A DNA stretch of 64,000 nt from Streptomyces sp. Ru72 (GCF_002920635.1 NZ_PQSR01000008.1:62001-126000), one strand, 5' to 3'. Shown: positions 1-8,720, counted from the first letter of the stretch. The notes: generated by a model from the sequence alone, not told the origin. Translations and numbers: made by a program.

Positions 1-349
1 GGTCGCCGTCCAGGACCGCGACGGTCTTCTCCAGCATCGTGGGCGCGATCACGTCGTCGGCGTCGAGCGGAAGGATGTAGCGGCCGGCCGCCGCCTCGAT
101 CCCGGTGTTGCGGGCGGCGGAGACTCCGGCGTTGGCCTGCCGGAGCAGCCGGATGCGCCGGTCGGGGTGGCGGGCGATCAGGCCCTTCGCCACCTCGGCG
201 GTGTCGTCTGTGCTGCCGTCGTCGACGATGACGAGTTCCCAGTCACGGAACGTCTGGGCGACGACGCTGGACACCGCGTCGGGCAGATAGCGGGCGTAGT
301 CGTGGCAGGGGATGACCACCGAGACCACAGGGTCGAAGCCGTGGGGCAT
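1..349 (-). CDS. Family 2 glycosyltransferase, N-terminal part (cut by window edge)
   Basis: This is the first ~116 residues of a GT-A fold, family 2 glycosyltransferase, which transfers a sugar from a nucleotide-sugar donor. The start is the ATG at 347-349. The protein opens with VVSVVIPCHDYARYLPDAV, then VIVDDGSTDDT (nucleotide-binding acidic motif), AGVSAARNTGI, and PLDADDV, the metal-binding DxD. The remainder lies to the left of the window, so acceptor and length cannot be judged. It runs in the same direction as the secreted repeat protein and the three-domain glycosyltransferase upstream of it, which suggests a cell-surface glycan cluster. That grouping is inference from position. Confidence 0.9.
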   Translation of the reverse strand, partial: MPHGFDPVVSVVIPCHDYARYLPDAVSSVVAQTFRDWELVIVDDGSTDDTAEVAKGLIARHPDRRIRLLRQANAGVSAARNTGIEAAAGRYILPLDADDVIAPTMLEKTVAVLDGD

Positions 350-471
350 GAGCCGTCTTTCGCTCGGAACGGAAGGGAAGGGACGAGAGGCCCGGAACCA
401 CGGGTGTCCGGCGCGGGCGCCCCCCCGGCCCTGCGTCAGGGCCACGTCGCAGCGGACCCGCCGATCACGTG

Positions 472-879
472 CTAGCCGATGCCGAGGGTGCGCGCGTGGT
501 CGCGGTCGGCGTAGTCGCGGTCGGCGTAGTCGGAGTAGTGGCCGGAGCCGTGGTGATCGTGGTGGTGACCGTAGTCACAGATGGTCAGGTTGGCCACGGG
601 TGCGCAGCAGTAGTCGCTGATGGTGACGTTGGCGATGGGCGGGCAGCAGTGGCCGTAGTCGCTGATCGTGACGTTCGCCAGGTTCTTGCAGGGGTGGTCC
701 TCCCCCGGTATGAGGGTGACGTCGCCGCTCGTCGGCTGCCCTTGGTGCGCGTACGGGGCCGACGCCGTGAGCGTCTCCTGGCCGAGGGTTGCGGCGAAGG
801 CGGCCTCCGCGGTGTTGAGCAGTCCAGCGGTTGCGAGTGCGGCCGGCAGAGCCAGGGAGGACATGACACGAGCTTTCAC
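472..879 (-). CDS. Small secreted Cys/His-rich repeat protein, unknown function
   Basis: About 135 residues, family not recognised. The GTG start at 879 is chosen because GAAAGGAAGG precedes it by about 7 nt; an upstream in-frame ATG would add an unlikely arginine-rich lead. A signal peptide is visible (VKARVMSSLALPAALATAG, then a cut near AEAAFA). The mature part carries three copies of a ~13-residue unit, LANVTISDYGHC, IANVTISDYCC and VANLTICDYGH, separated by Cys-Cys or Pro. Six cysteines sit in this core. A histidine cluster (GHHHDHHGSGH) follows, then a short DYADRDYADRD repeat. The Cys and His content suggests disulfide cross-linking and possible metal binding outside the cell, which is inference. 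It lies between glycosyltransferase genes on the same strand. It does not show the chaplin or rodlin signatures I know. Confidence 0.8.
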   Translation of the reverse strand: MKARVMSSLALPAALATAGLLNTAEAAFAATLGQETLTASAPYAHQGQPTSGDVTLIPGEDHPCKNLANVTISDYGHCCPPIANVTISDYCCAPVANLTICDYGHHHDHHGSGHYSDYADRDYADRDHARTLGIG

Positions 880-1063
880 GGTGGTGCCTTCCTTTCGGGG
901 AGGGAGCTGCCCCGACGGCCGGCGACCTACACGGCAGGGACAGCAGCGCCACCGTAGGATTTGCATACCGTGCGTGGCAAAACGATTACACCGTGCGAGT
1001 GGCGGGGGGGGGACCGAGGCGGCAATGCGAGGGGCAGGGCCCCACGCAGCGGCACCGCTCCGT

Positions 1064-3466
1064 TCAGGACGGGGACAGCACCGCGGTGTCGGCCGGATCC
1101 GGGACGGGCAGCGGATGCAGCACTTCCAGATCCGGCAGCGCCCAGCAGGCGGTGCCCATGTCCCGGGCCATCGCGGCCAGGCCCTCGGTCTCGATGAGGT
1201 ACCGGTACGGGAAGGGCGGAAAGATCAGGCCGTCGCGGTGCAGGTCGGCGCGGACCAGCAGCACGGTGCCACCGACCGAGTCCACCCGGACAAGCCCTTT
1301 GCCGCGCAGCTCGTCGAGGTAGATCCGGCCGAACCCCTTGGGCGGCTGCAGAATGCCGTCGCGAAGCCACCGGGACCAGTCGAGCGTGCCGGCGCCGGGG
1401 TGGAGGACGAAGGTGTTGAGGTCGTACGTGGGTCCCCCGGCCGTGGTGGCGCAGTGCGGGACGACGATGTCCTTGCGCGCCCCGAGCAGCCGCTGGATCA
1501 GGTCGGCCGGGTAGTCGGTGACGTCCACATCGAGCCACAGCACCCACTCCTCGTCGGCAAGGGCCCGGGTGAGCAGGTGGTTGCGCACCTTGGCCAGCAC
1601 CGACCGGCGCCGGCGCTGGAGGCCCGGCTCCCAGCGCGGCCCGGCGACGTGGAGGCCGAAGTCGCGGTGGACGAGGGTGACCCGCCGGTACTCCGCCTCG
1701 AGGCCGGGCAGGACCTGCCGCAGCAGTTCCGGCGTCGAGTCCTCGCTGTCGCCCTCCAGCAGCCCCAGGGAGATCGCCTCACGCGGATAGTCCAGGGAGC
1801 GCAGTTTCTCCAGATAGCCGGGCAGGTGCGCGGCCGCGTCCTTCAGGGGCGTGAGCACCAGCACGAGGGGCCGCTCGCTCGCCGGGCCCGGAGCCGGTTC
1901 GGCAGCCGTGCGCGGTCGTTCGTCGGCCGCTCCCGCGGCGGCGGCGCCGGTCTCGGCGTGGGCGATGTCCCGCGGCTCGATCGGCAGCCGGGTCGCCATG
2001 GCCAGCAACCGCTCGGCGTACGCGCCGGGTTCGGCCCAGACCTGGGTCGCCACCTCGAAGTGCTCGGCGAAATGCGACTCCTCGAACGTGTTGCCGCCGT
2101 GGCAGACGTAGGTGTACAGCTCCGGCGCGTCGATGGAGACGACCCGGCAGGTGCGGACCACCTCTTCCGCCACCGGTGTGTCCTCGCCCCGGCGTTGTGC
2201 CGGGTAGCGGGGCATCCGGTCCTTGGCGCAGATCATCGATCCTTCCCAGACCCGCGCGCAGGAGATCGCGAGCTTGTGGCGAGCGGGCCACCACAGGCGT
2301 TCACGGGCGAGGAAACAGGCATCCGCGCCGAGGGCGAGAATCGCCGCCATCTGCGACTCGACCCGCTCCGGGTCGTACAGGTCGTCGTCGTCCCACTGGC
2401 ATACGTAGGGCCCGGTGGCCCGGTCCACCGCCTCGTTGCGCAGTTCGCCGAGCGTCCGCCCCTCCGGGGGGAGCCGGTGATGGCGGATCCGCGGGTCGCC
2501 CAGCTCCCGGATGAACCGCTCGAGGGCGTCGTCGGCGCCGTCGTCCACGACGACCAGCTCCAGTGCGCGGTACGTCTGCGCACCGAAGCAGGCGATCGCG
2601 CGGCTCGCCATCGCCAGGCGGCCCTTCGTCACCATCAGGCACGACACCGTGGGCGCGGGCGCGCCCGAGGCCCAGCGGCGCCGCTGGGCGTCAAGACCGA
2701 GCTGACCGTCGGCGAGCGGTTGAAGTCCCTGGCTCGCCCAGAAGCGGAACCGCCTGCCGGCCGAGATCCGCACTGCATCGGAGTCGTCCCGCACCCAGCT
2801 GCCGGACCAGTGGTGCACGGCGTACGCACCCTCGCAGTCGGTTTTCTGAGGGCCGAACAGCTCTGCCGCGTAAGGGCTCACCTCGGGATAGAGGACTTCC
2901 GACCCGAGGACCGTGACCGAGGCGGGCTCCGGGGCGCTGTCGACGGCCCTGGTGAGGAAGAAGGGGCCTGTGGCCTCCAGAGCACCGGGCGCCCGGTGAG
3001 CGCCGACCAGCTGCCGGTGCACATGGGCCCAGAAGGGGTGGCCCGGCCGTGACGCGATGAACGCGTTGCCGACGATGCGGCCGAATCCGCTCCGGCGGGC
3101 CAGCAGCAGACGCGTGTGAGCCTCGGGTTCGCAGCCGAGGACGAGTTCGCGCCCGTCGAGGAGTGCGTCGACCGGCTTCAGGCACTCGAAGTCCATGTCC
3201 ACATAGAGCCCGCCGAAATGATCGAGCAGGAAGTAGCGGATCGCGTCGGCCCGCATGATCGCTTCGGGGTAGCCGTCGTAGATCGGCAGGAACCAGGGAT
3301 AGTGCTCCTGGAGGAAGGCGCGGTTGTCCGCGTCGGTCCACAGCCGGTATCCCCAGCCGGGGTGATGCAGACGCCAGGAATCGACCCACTTGCGCCACTT
3401 CTCGGGTACGTCGGTGTCTTTCCAGGTCTGGTGGATCAGGGCGGGAATCTTCTCCTGTGTCCGCAT
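1064..3466 (-). CDS. Three-domain glycosyltransferase (GT32-like / GT2 / Anp1-like GT62)
   Basis: An 800-residue predicted cytosolic protein made of three glycosyltransferase modules. Residues 1-230 resemble the GT32 sugar-binding-DXD family: IPALIHQTWK near the start, then IRYFLLDHFGGLYVDMDFE with DMD at 90-92. Residues ~270-490 are a GT2 domain: VSCLMVTKGR, LVVVDDGADD and VCQWDDDDLYDPERV. After an Ala/Pro-rich linker (500-530), residues ~532-790 match the Anp1/Mnn9 (GT62) pattern: LVLTPLKDAAAHL, LDYPREAISLGLLEGDS, WVLWLDVDVTDYP and IVVPHC. Anp1-type domains are best known from fungal alpha-mannosyltransferases. The ATG at 3466 starts where GT32 homology begins, although no good ribosome binding site precedes it; an in-frame ATG at 3529 is an alternative. 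It probably adds several sugars to a surface polymer or glycoprotein, with substrate unknown. Confidence 0.88.
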   Translation of the reverse strand: MRTQEKIPALIHQTWKDTDVPEKWRKWVDSWRLHHPGWGYRLWTDADNRAFLQEHYPWFLPIYDGYPEAIMRADAIRYFLLDHFGGLYVDMDFECLKPVDALLDGRELVLGCEPEAHTRLLLARRSGFGRIVGNAFIASRPGHPFWAHVHRQLVGAHRAPGALEATGPFFLTRAVDSAPEPASVTVLGSEVLYPEVSPYAAELFGPQKTDCEGAYAVHHWSGSWVRDDSDAVRISAGRRFRFWASQGLQPLADGQLGLDAQRRRWASGAPAPTVSCLMVTKGRLAMASRAIACFGAQTYRALELVVVDDGADDALERFIRELGDPRIRHHRLPPEGRTLGELRNEAVDRATGPYVCQWDDDDLYDPERVESQMAAILALGADACFLARERLWWPARHKLAISCARVWEGSMICAKDRMPRYPAQRRGEDTPVAEEVVRTCRVVSIDAPELYTYVCHGGNTFEESHFAEHFEVATQVWAEPGAYAERLLAMATRLPIEPRDIAHAETGAAAAGAADERPRTAAEPAPGPASERPLVLVLTPLKDAAAHLPGYLEKLRSLDYPREAISLGLLEGDSEDSTPELLRQVLPGLEAEYRRVTLVHRDFGLHVAGPRWEPGLQRRRRSVLAKVRNHLLTRALADEEWVLWLDVDVTDYPADLIQRLLGARKDIVVPHCATTAGGPTYDLNTFVLHPGAGTLDWSRWLRDGILQPPKGFGRIYLDELRGKGLVRVDSVGGTVLLVRADLHRDGLIFPPFPYRYLIETEGLAAMARDMGTACWALPDLEVLHPLPVPDPADTAVLSPS

Positions 3467-3564
3467 GCACGCAGTATGAAGATCTTTTTTGCTTTCTGGC
3501 GGCTCCGGCAGGACCTGCCCACCGGGCATTCACCCGGGCGGCACCTCCGGGAGTCCGAACAGAA

Positions 3565-3605
3565 GACGCCGGGCGGGCTGGAAACCATCCAGCCCGCCCG
3601 GCGTC
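3565..3605 (-). terminator. Strong hairpin downstream of glyS
   Basis: An 18-bp perfect stem with a 5-nt loop (AACCA) lies 35 nt beyond the glyS stop. It begins GACGCCGGGCGG and closes with its exact complement. It has no clear U tract, as is usual for actinobacterial terminators. It probably ends glyS transcription and insulates the glycosyltransferase gene. Confidence 0.85.
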
Positions 3606-3639
3606 CTCGTCCCGCGGTCGCGCGCGGAGCGCCCGGCGC

Positions 3640-5022
3640 CTAGCAGCCCAGGAGCCGCCCGGCCAGGTACCCCTCGATCTGGTCGAGAGACACCCGCTCC
3701 TGCTTCATGGAGTCCCGCTCACGCACCGTCACCGCGTTGTCCTCCAGCGTGTCGAAGTCCACCGTCACGCAGTACGGCGTACCGATCTCGTCCTGGCGGC
3801 GGTAGCGGCGGCCGATCGCGCCCGCGTCGTCGAACTCGATGTTCCAGTGCTTGCGCAGCGCCTGCGCGAGGCCCTTGGCCTTCGGCGACAGCTCCGGGTT
3901 GCGGGACAGCGGCAGCACCGCGACCTTCACGGGGGCCAGACGGTGGTCGAGGCGCAGCACCGTGCGCTTCTCCATCTTGCCCTTGGCGTTGGGCGCCTCG
4001 TCCTCGACGTACGCGTCGAGCAGGAACGCCAGCATGGTGCGCCCGACACCCGCCGCGGGCTCGATGACGTACGGCGTCCAGCGCTCGCCGGCCTCCTGGT
4101 CGAAGTAGACGAGGTCCTGGCCGGAGGCCTTGGAGTGCGCGGTGAGGTCGTAGTCGGTGCGGTTGGCGACGCCCTCCAGCTCACCCCACTCGTTGCCGCC
4201 GAACTGGAAGCGGTACTCGATGTCGGCGGTGCGCTTGGAGTAGTGGGAGAGCTTCTCCTTCGGGTGCTCGTACCACCGCATGTTCTCCTCGCGCAGGCCG
4301 AGACCGGTGTACCAGTTCCAGCGCTGCTCCATCCAGTACTCCTGCCACTTCTCGTCCTCGCCCGGCTTGACGAAGAACTCCATCTCCATCTGCTCGAACT
4401 CGCGGGTGCGGAAGATGAAGTTGCCCGGCGTGATCTCGTTGCGGAAGGACTTGCCCATCTGCGCGATGCCGAAGGGGGGCTTCTTACGCGAAGCGGTCTG
4501 CACCTGGGCGAAGTTGGTGAAGATACCCTGCGCGGTCTCGGGACGCAGGTAGGCGATGGAGCCGGAGTCCTGGGTCGGGCCGAGGTGGGTGGAGAGCAGG
4601 CCGGAGAACTGCTTGGGCTCGGTGAACTGGCCCTTGTTGCCGCAGTTCGGGCAGTTGACGTCCGCGAGGCCGTTCTCCGGGAGGCGGCCGTGCTTGGCCT
4701 CGTAGGCCTCCTCCAGGTGGTCGGCGCGGAACCGCTTGTGACAGGAGGTGCACTCGGTCAGCGGGTCCGTGAAGGTGGCGACGTGGCCGGAGGCGACCCA
4801 GACCTCGGGGGCCAGGATCACGGACGAGTCGATACCGACCACGTCCTCGCGCGACGTCACCATGTAGCGCCACCACTGGCGCTTGATGTTCTCCTTGAGC
4901 TCGACACCCAGCGGCCCGTAGTCCCAGGCGGCACGCTGACCACCGTAGATCTCGCTGCAGGGGAATACGAAGCCACGGCGCTTGCTCAGGCTGACGATGG
5001 TGTCGATCTTGTCGGCGGCCAC
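3640..5022 (-). CDS. glyS: Glycyl-tRNA synthetase
   Basis: A 460-residue class II aminoacyl-tRNA synthetase of the homodimeric (alpha2) type that charges tRNA-Gly. The N-terminus has [14 protein letters not shown] and [13 protein letters not shown], typical of this enzyme. A zinc-finger-like insertion has CTSCHKRF and CPNCGN. Class II motif 2 appears as GKSFRNEI...[14 protein letters not shown], and motif 3 near [14 protein letters not shown]. The C-terminal anticodon-binding domain starts about residue 355 ([17 protein letters not shown]). The GTG at 5020-5022 is the start. It is a single-gene unit ending in a strong hairpin and is divergent from the zinc-uptake operon. Length is normal for the family. 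Confidence 0.97.
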   Translation of the reverse strand: MAADKIDTIVSLSKRRGFVFPCSEIYGGQRAAWDYGPLGVELKENIKRQWWRYMVTSREDVVGIDSSVILAPEVWVASGHVATFTDPLTECTSCHKRFRADHLEEAYEAKHGRLPENGLADVNCPNCGNKGQFTEPKQFSGLLSTHLGPTQDSGSIAYLRPETAQGIFTNFAQVQTASRKKPPFGIAQMGKSFRNEITPGNFIFRTREFEQMEMEFFVKPGEDEKWQEYWMEQRWNWYTGLGLREENMRWYEHPKEKLSHYSKRTADIEYRFQFGGNEWGELEGVANRTDYDLTAHSKASGQDLVYFDQEAGERWTPYVIEPAAGVGRTMLAFLLDAYVEDEAPNAKGKMEKRTVLRLDHRLAPVKVAVLPLSRNPELSPKAKGLAQALRKHWNIEFDDAGAIGRRYRRQDEIGTPYCVTVDFDTLEDNAVTVRERDSMKQERVSLDQIEGYLAGRLLGC

Positions 5023-5146
5023 GGTGCTCTCTTCATTACGACGACGGGCGACGAAGCGAGACGCTTCTAAGCGAATGCTTCAGGGTACCGGCGGTGGCTC
5101 CCCTGCAATCAAATCGGTTCCGTGCACGAGCCCACGCCGGAGCTTG

Positions 5147-5186
5147 TTGACAACGGTTTCCATATTTGATGAAAATGACTGTCATG
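5147..5186 (+). promoter_or_regulatory. znuA promoter with two Zur-type boxes
   Basis: TGACAACGGTTTCCA at 5148-5162 and TGAAAATGACTGTCA at 5170-5184 both resemble the Streptomyces Zur operator (about TGAAAACGGTTTTCA). A -35-like TTGACA at 5147-5152 overlaps the first box, and the expected -10 position (about 5170-5175) overlaps the second. A transcript from here would begin at or next to the ATG at 5184, so znuA may be leaderless. Zinc-loaded Zur binding at either box would block RNA polymerase. Confidence 0.8.
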
Positions 5187-6143
5187 AACGTACGACGACG
5201 CCTCATAACCGGGGCCGCGGTCGCGGCGGCCACCGCCCTCGGCCTCGGAGCCCTCTCCGCCTGCTCCTCGGCCGACGCGGCGGGGGGCGACAGCGGCAAG
5301 TTCGACGTCGTGGCGTCGTTCTACCCGCTGGCCTTCCTCGCCGAGCAGATCGGCGGGTCGTACGTGCATGTCACCAGTCTGACCCAGCCCGGCCAGGAGC
5401 CGCACGACCTGGAGATCAGCGCCAAGCAGACCGCGCAGCTCCAGGAGTCCGACGCGGTCCTCTACCTCAAGGGCCTGCAACCCTCCGTCGACGACGCGGT
5501 GGCCCAGTCCGAGATCAAGACGAAGATCGACGCCGCCTCCCTGACCTCCGAGGAGGAGCACGGCAACGAGGTCGGCGGGCACGCGGCCGCCCACGACACC
5601 CACCAGGGCGAGGAGTCCAGCGGCAAGGACCCCCACATCTGGCTCGACCCGGTGCGCTACGCCCAGGTCGCCAAGGGCGTCGGCGCCGCTTTCGAGAAGG
5701 CGGACGCCGAGCACGCGGACACGTACAAGAAGAACACCGACGCGCTGGTCAAGAAGCTCGGCGACCTGAACACCCGGTACGCGGAAGGTCTGAGGAACAC
5801 GAAGACCAAGGTCTTCATCACCACGCACGCCGCCTTCGGCTACCTCGCCGAGCGCTACGGTCTCACCGAGGAGGCCATCAACGGCCTGGACCCCGAGTCC
5901 GAGCCCAGCGCCGCACGCGTCCGCGACCTGGAGAAGATGGCCAAGGCCGACGGCGTCTCCACGGTCTTCTACGAGACGCTCGTCAGCGACAAGACCGCGA
6001 AGACCATCGCCGAGGACGCGAACCTGAAGACGGACGTCCTCGACCCGCTCGAGGGCATCACGCCGAAGTCCCGCGGCCGCGACTACTTCCAGGTCATGGA
6101 GTCCAACCTCAAGGCACTGCGGTCCGCTTTGGGCACCAAGTGA
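5184..6143 (+). CDS. znuA: Zinc ABC transporter substrate-binding lipoprotein
   Basis: A 319-residue cluster A-I (metal) solute-binding protein, anchored as a lipoprotein outside the membrane. The N-terminus has arginines, a hydrophobic stretch and the lipobox GALSAC. VASFYPLAFLAEQIGG and EPHDLEIS contain the first metal-ligand histidine. A His/Glu-rich loop (EEEHGNEVGGHAAAHDTHQ) is typical of zinc- rather than manganese-binding members. DPHIWLDPV, THAAFGYLAERYGL and FYETLVS supply the remaining conserved positions. I chose the third in-frame ATG (5184); two upstream ATGs (5169 and 5175) lie inside the promoter and Zur box. It leads an operon with znuC (17 nt gap) and znuB. Confidence 0.93.
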   Translation: MNVRRRLITGAAVAAATALGLGALSACSSADAAGGDSGKFDVVASFYPLAFLAEQIGGSYVHVTSLTQPGQEPHDLEISAKQTAQLQESDAVLYLKGLQPSVDDAVAQSEIKTKIDAASLTSEEEHGNEVGGHAAAHDTHQGEESSGKDPHIWLDPVRYAQVAKGVGAAFEKADAEHADTYKKNTDALVKKLGDLNTRYAEGLRNTKTKVFITTHAAFGYLAERYGLTEEAINGLDPESEPSAARVRDLEKMAKADGVSTVFYETLVSDKTAKTIAEDANLKTDVLDPLEGITPKSRGRDYFQVMESNLKALRSALGTK

Positions 6144-6160
6144 TCGCTACGGAGGACGGC

Positions 6161-6946
6161 ATGGACGGCATGGACGCGATGGGTGAGCCCGTCATATCGC
6201 TGCGCGGCGTACGCGCCGACCTGGGCTCGCGCCCCGTCCTGCGCGGTATCGACCTCACCGTGCACCGCGGTGAGGTGGTCGCGCTGCTCGGGGCGAACGG
6301 CTCGGGCAAGTCGACCGCCGTGCGGAGCATCATCGGCCAGGTGCCGGTGAGCACCGGGGAGATCGCACTCTTCGGCACCCCGCGGCGCGCCTTCCGCGAC
6401 TGGCGGCGCGTCGGGTACGTGCCGCAGCGCACCACCGCCGCGGGCGGCGTGCCCGCCACGGTGACCGAGGTGGTCTCCGCGGGCCGCCTGTCCCGGGCGC
6501 GCTTCGGCATCCTGCGCAAGGCCGACCACGAGGCCGTGCGCCACGCCCTGGACCTCGTCGGCATGGCCGACCGGGCCAAGGACTCCGTGAACGCCCTGTC
6601 CGGCGGCCAGCACCAGCGCGTGCTGATCGCCCGCGCGCTCGCCTCCGAGCCCGAGCTGCTGATCATGGACGAGCCGATGGCGGGCGTCGACCTGGCGAGC
6701 CAGGAAGTACTCGCCCGGACGCTGAAGGACCAGGTGGCCTCCGGCGCCACCGTCCTGCTGGTGCTCCACGAACTCGGCCCGCTGGAGCCCCTGATCGACC
6801 GGGCGGTCGTCCTGCGCGACGGCTGCGTACTGCACGACGGCCCGCCCCCGAAGGCGGTGGGCCAGCACGCCCTGCCCGGCCACGACCATGTCCACCCGCA
6901 CGACGCCGCGGGCACCGAACCGATCCGCACGGGACTGCTGAGCTGA
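6161..6946 (+). CDS. znuC: Zinc ABC transporter ATP-binding protein
   Basis: A 261-residue ABC ATPase that powers the zinc importer. Walker A is LLGANGSGKST, the Q-loop lies in GYVPQRTT, the signature is NALSGGQHQR, Walker B is LLIMDEPMAGVD, and the switch histidine is in VLLVLHELGPL. A histidine-containing tail (GQHALPGHDHVHPHD) may bind zinc and is common in ZnuC-type proteins. The start is ATG 6161, with GGAGGA at 6151-6156; the next ATG at 6170 would leave the site too far away. The stop overlaps the znuB ATG by one base, indicating translational coupling. Confidence 0.94.
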   Translation: MDGMDAMGEPVISLRGVRADLGSRPVLRGIDLTVHRGEVVALLGANGSGKSTAVRSIIGQVPVSTGEIALFGTPRRAFRDWRRVGYVPQRTTAAGGVPATVTEVVSAGRLSRARFGILRKADHEAVRHALDLVGMADRAKDSVNALSGGQHQRVLIARALASEPELLIMDEPMAGVDLASQEVLARTLKDQVASGATVLLVLHELGPLEPLIDRAVVLRDGCVLHDGPPPKAVGQHALPGHDHVHPHDAAGTEPIRTGLLS

Positions 6947-7848
6947 TGGACTTCCTGAACTACGCCTTCATGCAGCGGGCCCTGCTCGCCGCCGTCCTGG
7001 TCGGCGTCACGGCCCCCGCCGTCGGCATCTACCTCGTCCAGCGCCGCCAGGCCCTGATGGGCGACGGCATCGGCCACGTGGCGATGACGGGCGTCGGCCT
7101 CGGCTTCCTCCTGTCCACCTCCCCCGTGTGGATGGCGACGGCCGTCTCCGTCCTCGGTTCGGTCCTCATGGAACTGATCCGCTGGTACGGCAAGACACGC
7201 GGTGACATCGCGCTCGCGATGCTCTTCTACGGCGGCATGGCCGGCGGCGTGATGTTCATCAACCTCGCACCGGGCGGCTCCAACGCGAACCTGACGTCGT
7301 ACCTGTTCGGCTCGCTGTCCACCGTCTCGCAGTCCGACGTGGTGGCGATCTGCCTGCTCGCCGCCTTCGTCGTCCTGGTCACGCTCGGCCTGCGCCGCCA
7401 GCTCTTCGCGGTCAGCCAGGACGAGGAGTTCGCCCGGGTGACGGGCCTGCCGGTGCGCGCCCTGAACCTGCTGACGGCGGTCACGGCGGCCGTGACCGTG
7501 ACCGTCGCCATGCGGGTGGTCGGTCTCCTCCTGGTCTCCGCGCTGATGGTGGTCCCGGTGGCGGCCGCGCAGCAGCTCGGCCGCAGCTTCGCGGCGACGT
7601 TCGCGATCGCGGTCGCGATCGGCGTGACCGTCACCCTCGGCGGCACGATCACGTCGTACTACCAGGACGTGCCGCCCGGCGCGACGATCGTGCTGCTGAC
7701 CATCGCCGCGTTCATCGCACTCACCGCCCTCGCCACTCCGCTGGCCCGGCGACGCGCGCGGGCGCTCGCCGCCGCGCAGCCCTCCGGGGACCCCGCAGAG
7801 TGCGCGATTCCGGCCACCCGGGGGGCAGGCGACGAGGTCGGAGTCTGA
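6946..7848 (+). CDS. znuB: Zinc ABC transporter permease
   Basis: A 300-residue integral membrane protein of the ABC-3 metal permease family, with seven to nine hydrophobic segments (for example LLAAVLVGVTAPAVGIYLV, VVAICLLAAFVVLVTLGL and TVAMRVVGLLLVSALMVVPV). RRQALMGDGIGHVAMTGVGLG near the start and the SALMVVPVAAAQ loop are characteristic of ZnuB/TroC-type permeases and include the ATPase contact region. It is coupled to znuC by a TGATG overlap and followed after 74 nt by zur, so transporter and repressor probably respond together. Confidence 0.94.
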   Translation: MDFLNYAFMQRALLAAVLVGVTAPAVGIYLVQRRQALMGDGIGHVAMTGVGLGFLLSTSPVWMATAVSVLGSVLMELIRWYGKTRGDIALAMLFYGGMAGGVMFINLAPGGSNANLTSYLFGSLSTVSQSDVVAICLLAAFVVLVTLGLRRQLFAVSQDEEFARVTGLPVRALNLLTAVTAAVTVTVAMRVVGLLLVSALMVVPVAAAQQLGRSFAATFAIAVAIGVTVTLGGTITSYYQDVPPGATIVLLTIAAFIALTALATPLARRRARALAAAQPSGDPAECAIPATRGAGDEVGV

Positions 7849-7922
7849 CCCCGCACAGGCCGGGCTGGCACAATGGCCCGGCAAGACGCAGACATAAGCT
7901 GCCATCAAAGGGGAGGCAACCG

Positions 7923-8354
7923 GTGACCACCGCAGGACCGCCCGTGAAGGGCCGCGCCACCCGGCAGCGTGCCGCTGTCGCGGCGGCCCTCGACGAGGTC
8001 GACGAGTTCCGCAGCGCGCAGGAGCTCCACGACATGCTCAAGCACAAGGGCGACTCGGTGGGCCTGACGACGGTCTACCGCACCCTGCAGTCCCTCGCCG
8101 ACGCCGGCGAGGTCGACGTCCTGCGCACCTCCGACGGCGAGTCCGTCTACCGACGCTGCTCGACCGGCGAACACCACCACCACCTGGTCTGCCGCGTCTG
8201 CGGCAAGGCCGTCGAAGTCGAGGGCCCGGCGGTGGAGAAGTGGGCGGAGGCGATCGCGGCAGAGCACGGCTTCGTCAACGTCGCCCACACGGTGGAGATC
8301 TTCGGCACGTGCGCGGAGTGCGCGCAGTGCGCGGACGCCGCCCCCGGGGGCTGA
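7923..8354 (+). CDS. zur: Zinc uptake regulator, Fur family
   Basis: A 143-residue Fur-family repressor. The N-terminal winged helix contains ATRQRAAVAAALDEVDEFRSAQELHDML and GLTTVYRTLQSLADAGEVD. The dimerisation part has the histidine cluster EHHHHLVCRVCGKAVEV and a second CxxC-type pair, TCAECAQC, for structural zinc. The GTG at 7923 is chosen because AAAGGGGAGG precedes it. The position after znuABC and the two Zur-like boxes upstream of znuA support Zur rather than Fur or PerR. It probably represses znuABC, and perhaps alternative ribosomal protein genes elsewhere, when zinc is plentiful. Confidence 0.94.
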   Translation: MTTAGPPVKGRATRQRAAVAAALDEVDEFRSAQELHDMLKHKGDSVGLTTVYRTLQSLADAGEVDVLRTSDGESVYRRCSTGEHHHHLVCRVCGKAVEVEGPAVEKWAEAIAAEHGFVNVAHTVEIFGTCAECAQCADAAPGG

Positions 8355-8369
8355 CGGACCGATTGGGGC

Positions 8370-8720
8370 TCAGGGGTCCCCGTCGTAGCGGTTCCCGCAG
8401 GAGTAGGACCCGTCGTCGTTCCGCCCCACGCTGTCGTACGACCAGCAGTGCAGCGCCGGGGCGAGCGTCCACATCCGCAGCGCGATGAGGGCGCCGAGGG
8501 CGGCGACGACCACCCACCATCCGCCGTACGGCCGCCCGGCGAGCGCCAGTCCTCCGGCGGACAGCAGCGCCGCGACCACCGACAGGGCGACAGCCATCGG
8601 CGCCGTGTTGTCCTGCCAACCGGGCGAGTCCATGCCGGCCGTGACGAGGAATGCGAAGCCCACGGCAAGCCCCGCACAGGCGAAGACGACGACGGCCAGA
8701 CAGCTGCGGACGGCGCTCAT
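8370..8720 (-). CDS. Small membrane protein, unknown function
   Basis: A 116-residue protein of no recognised family. Three hydrophobic segments are seen: about residues 8-28 (AVVVFACAGLAVGFAFLVTAG), 41-60 and 67-85. The C-terminal ~30 residues are polar, with two cysteines (HCWSYDSVGRNDDGSYSCGN) that could pair outside the membrane. It overlaps the upstream gene by 4 nt (ATGA at 8717-8720), so the two are probably co-translated. It is convergent with zur, with only 15 nt between the stops. Confidence 0.75.
   Translation of the reverse strand: MSAVRSCLAVVVFACAGLAVGFAFLVTAGMDSPGWQDNTAPMAVALSVVAALLSAGGLALAGRPYGGWWVVVAALGALIALRMWTLAPALHCWSYDSVGRNDDGSYSCGNRYDGDP

Noticed and set aside
472..879. 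Chaplin or rodlin identity for the secreted repeat protein
   Set aside because: The chaplin domain pattern (GNxxxVPVxxPVNxCGN-like) is absent and the cysteine spacing differs.
668..3052. Long plus-strand reading frame opposite the three-domain glycosyltransferase
   Set aside because: Codon use is the mirror of the minus-strand gene, no domain is seen and no ribosome binding site; high GC makes such antisense frames common.
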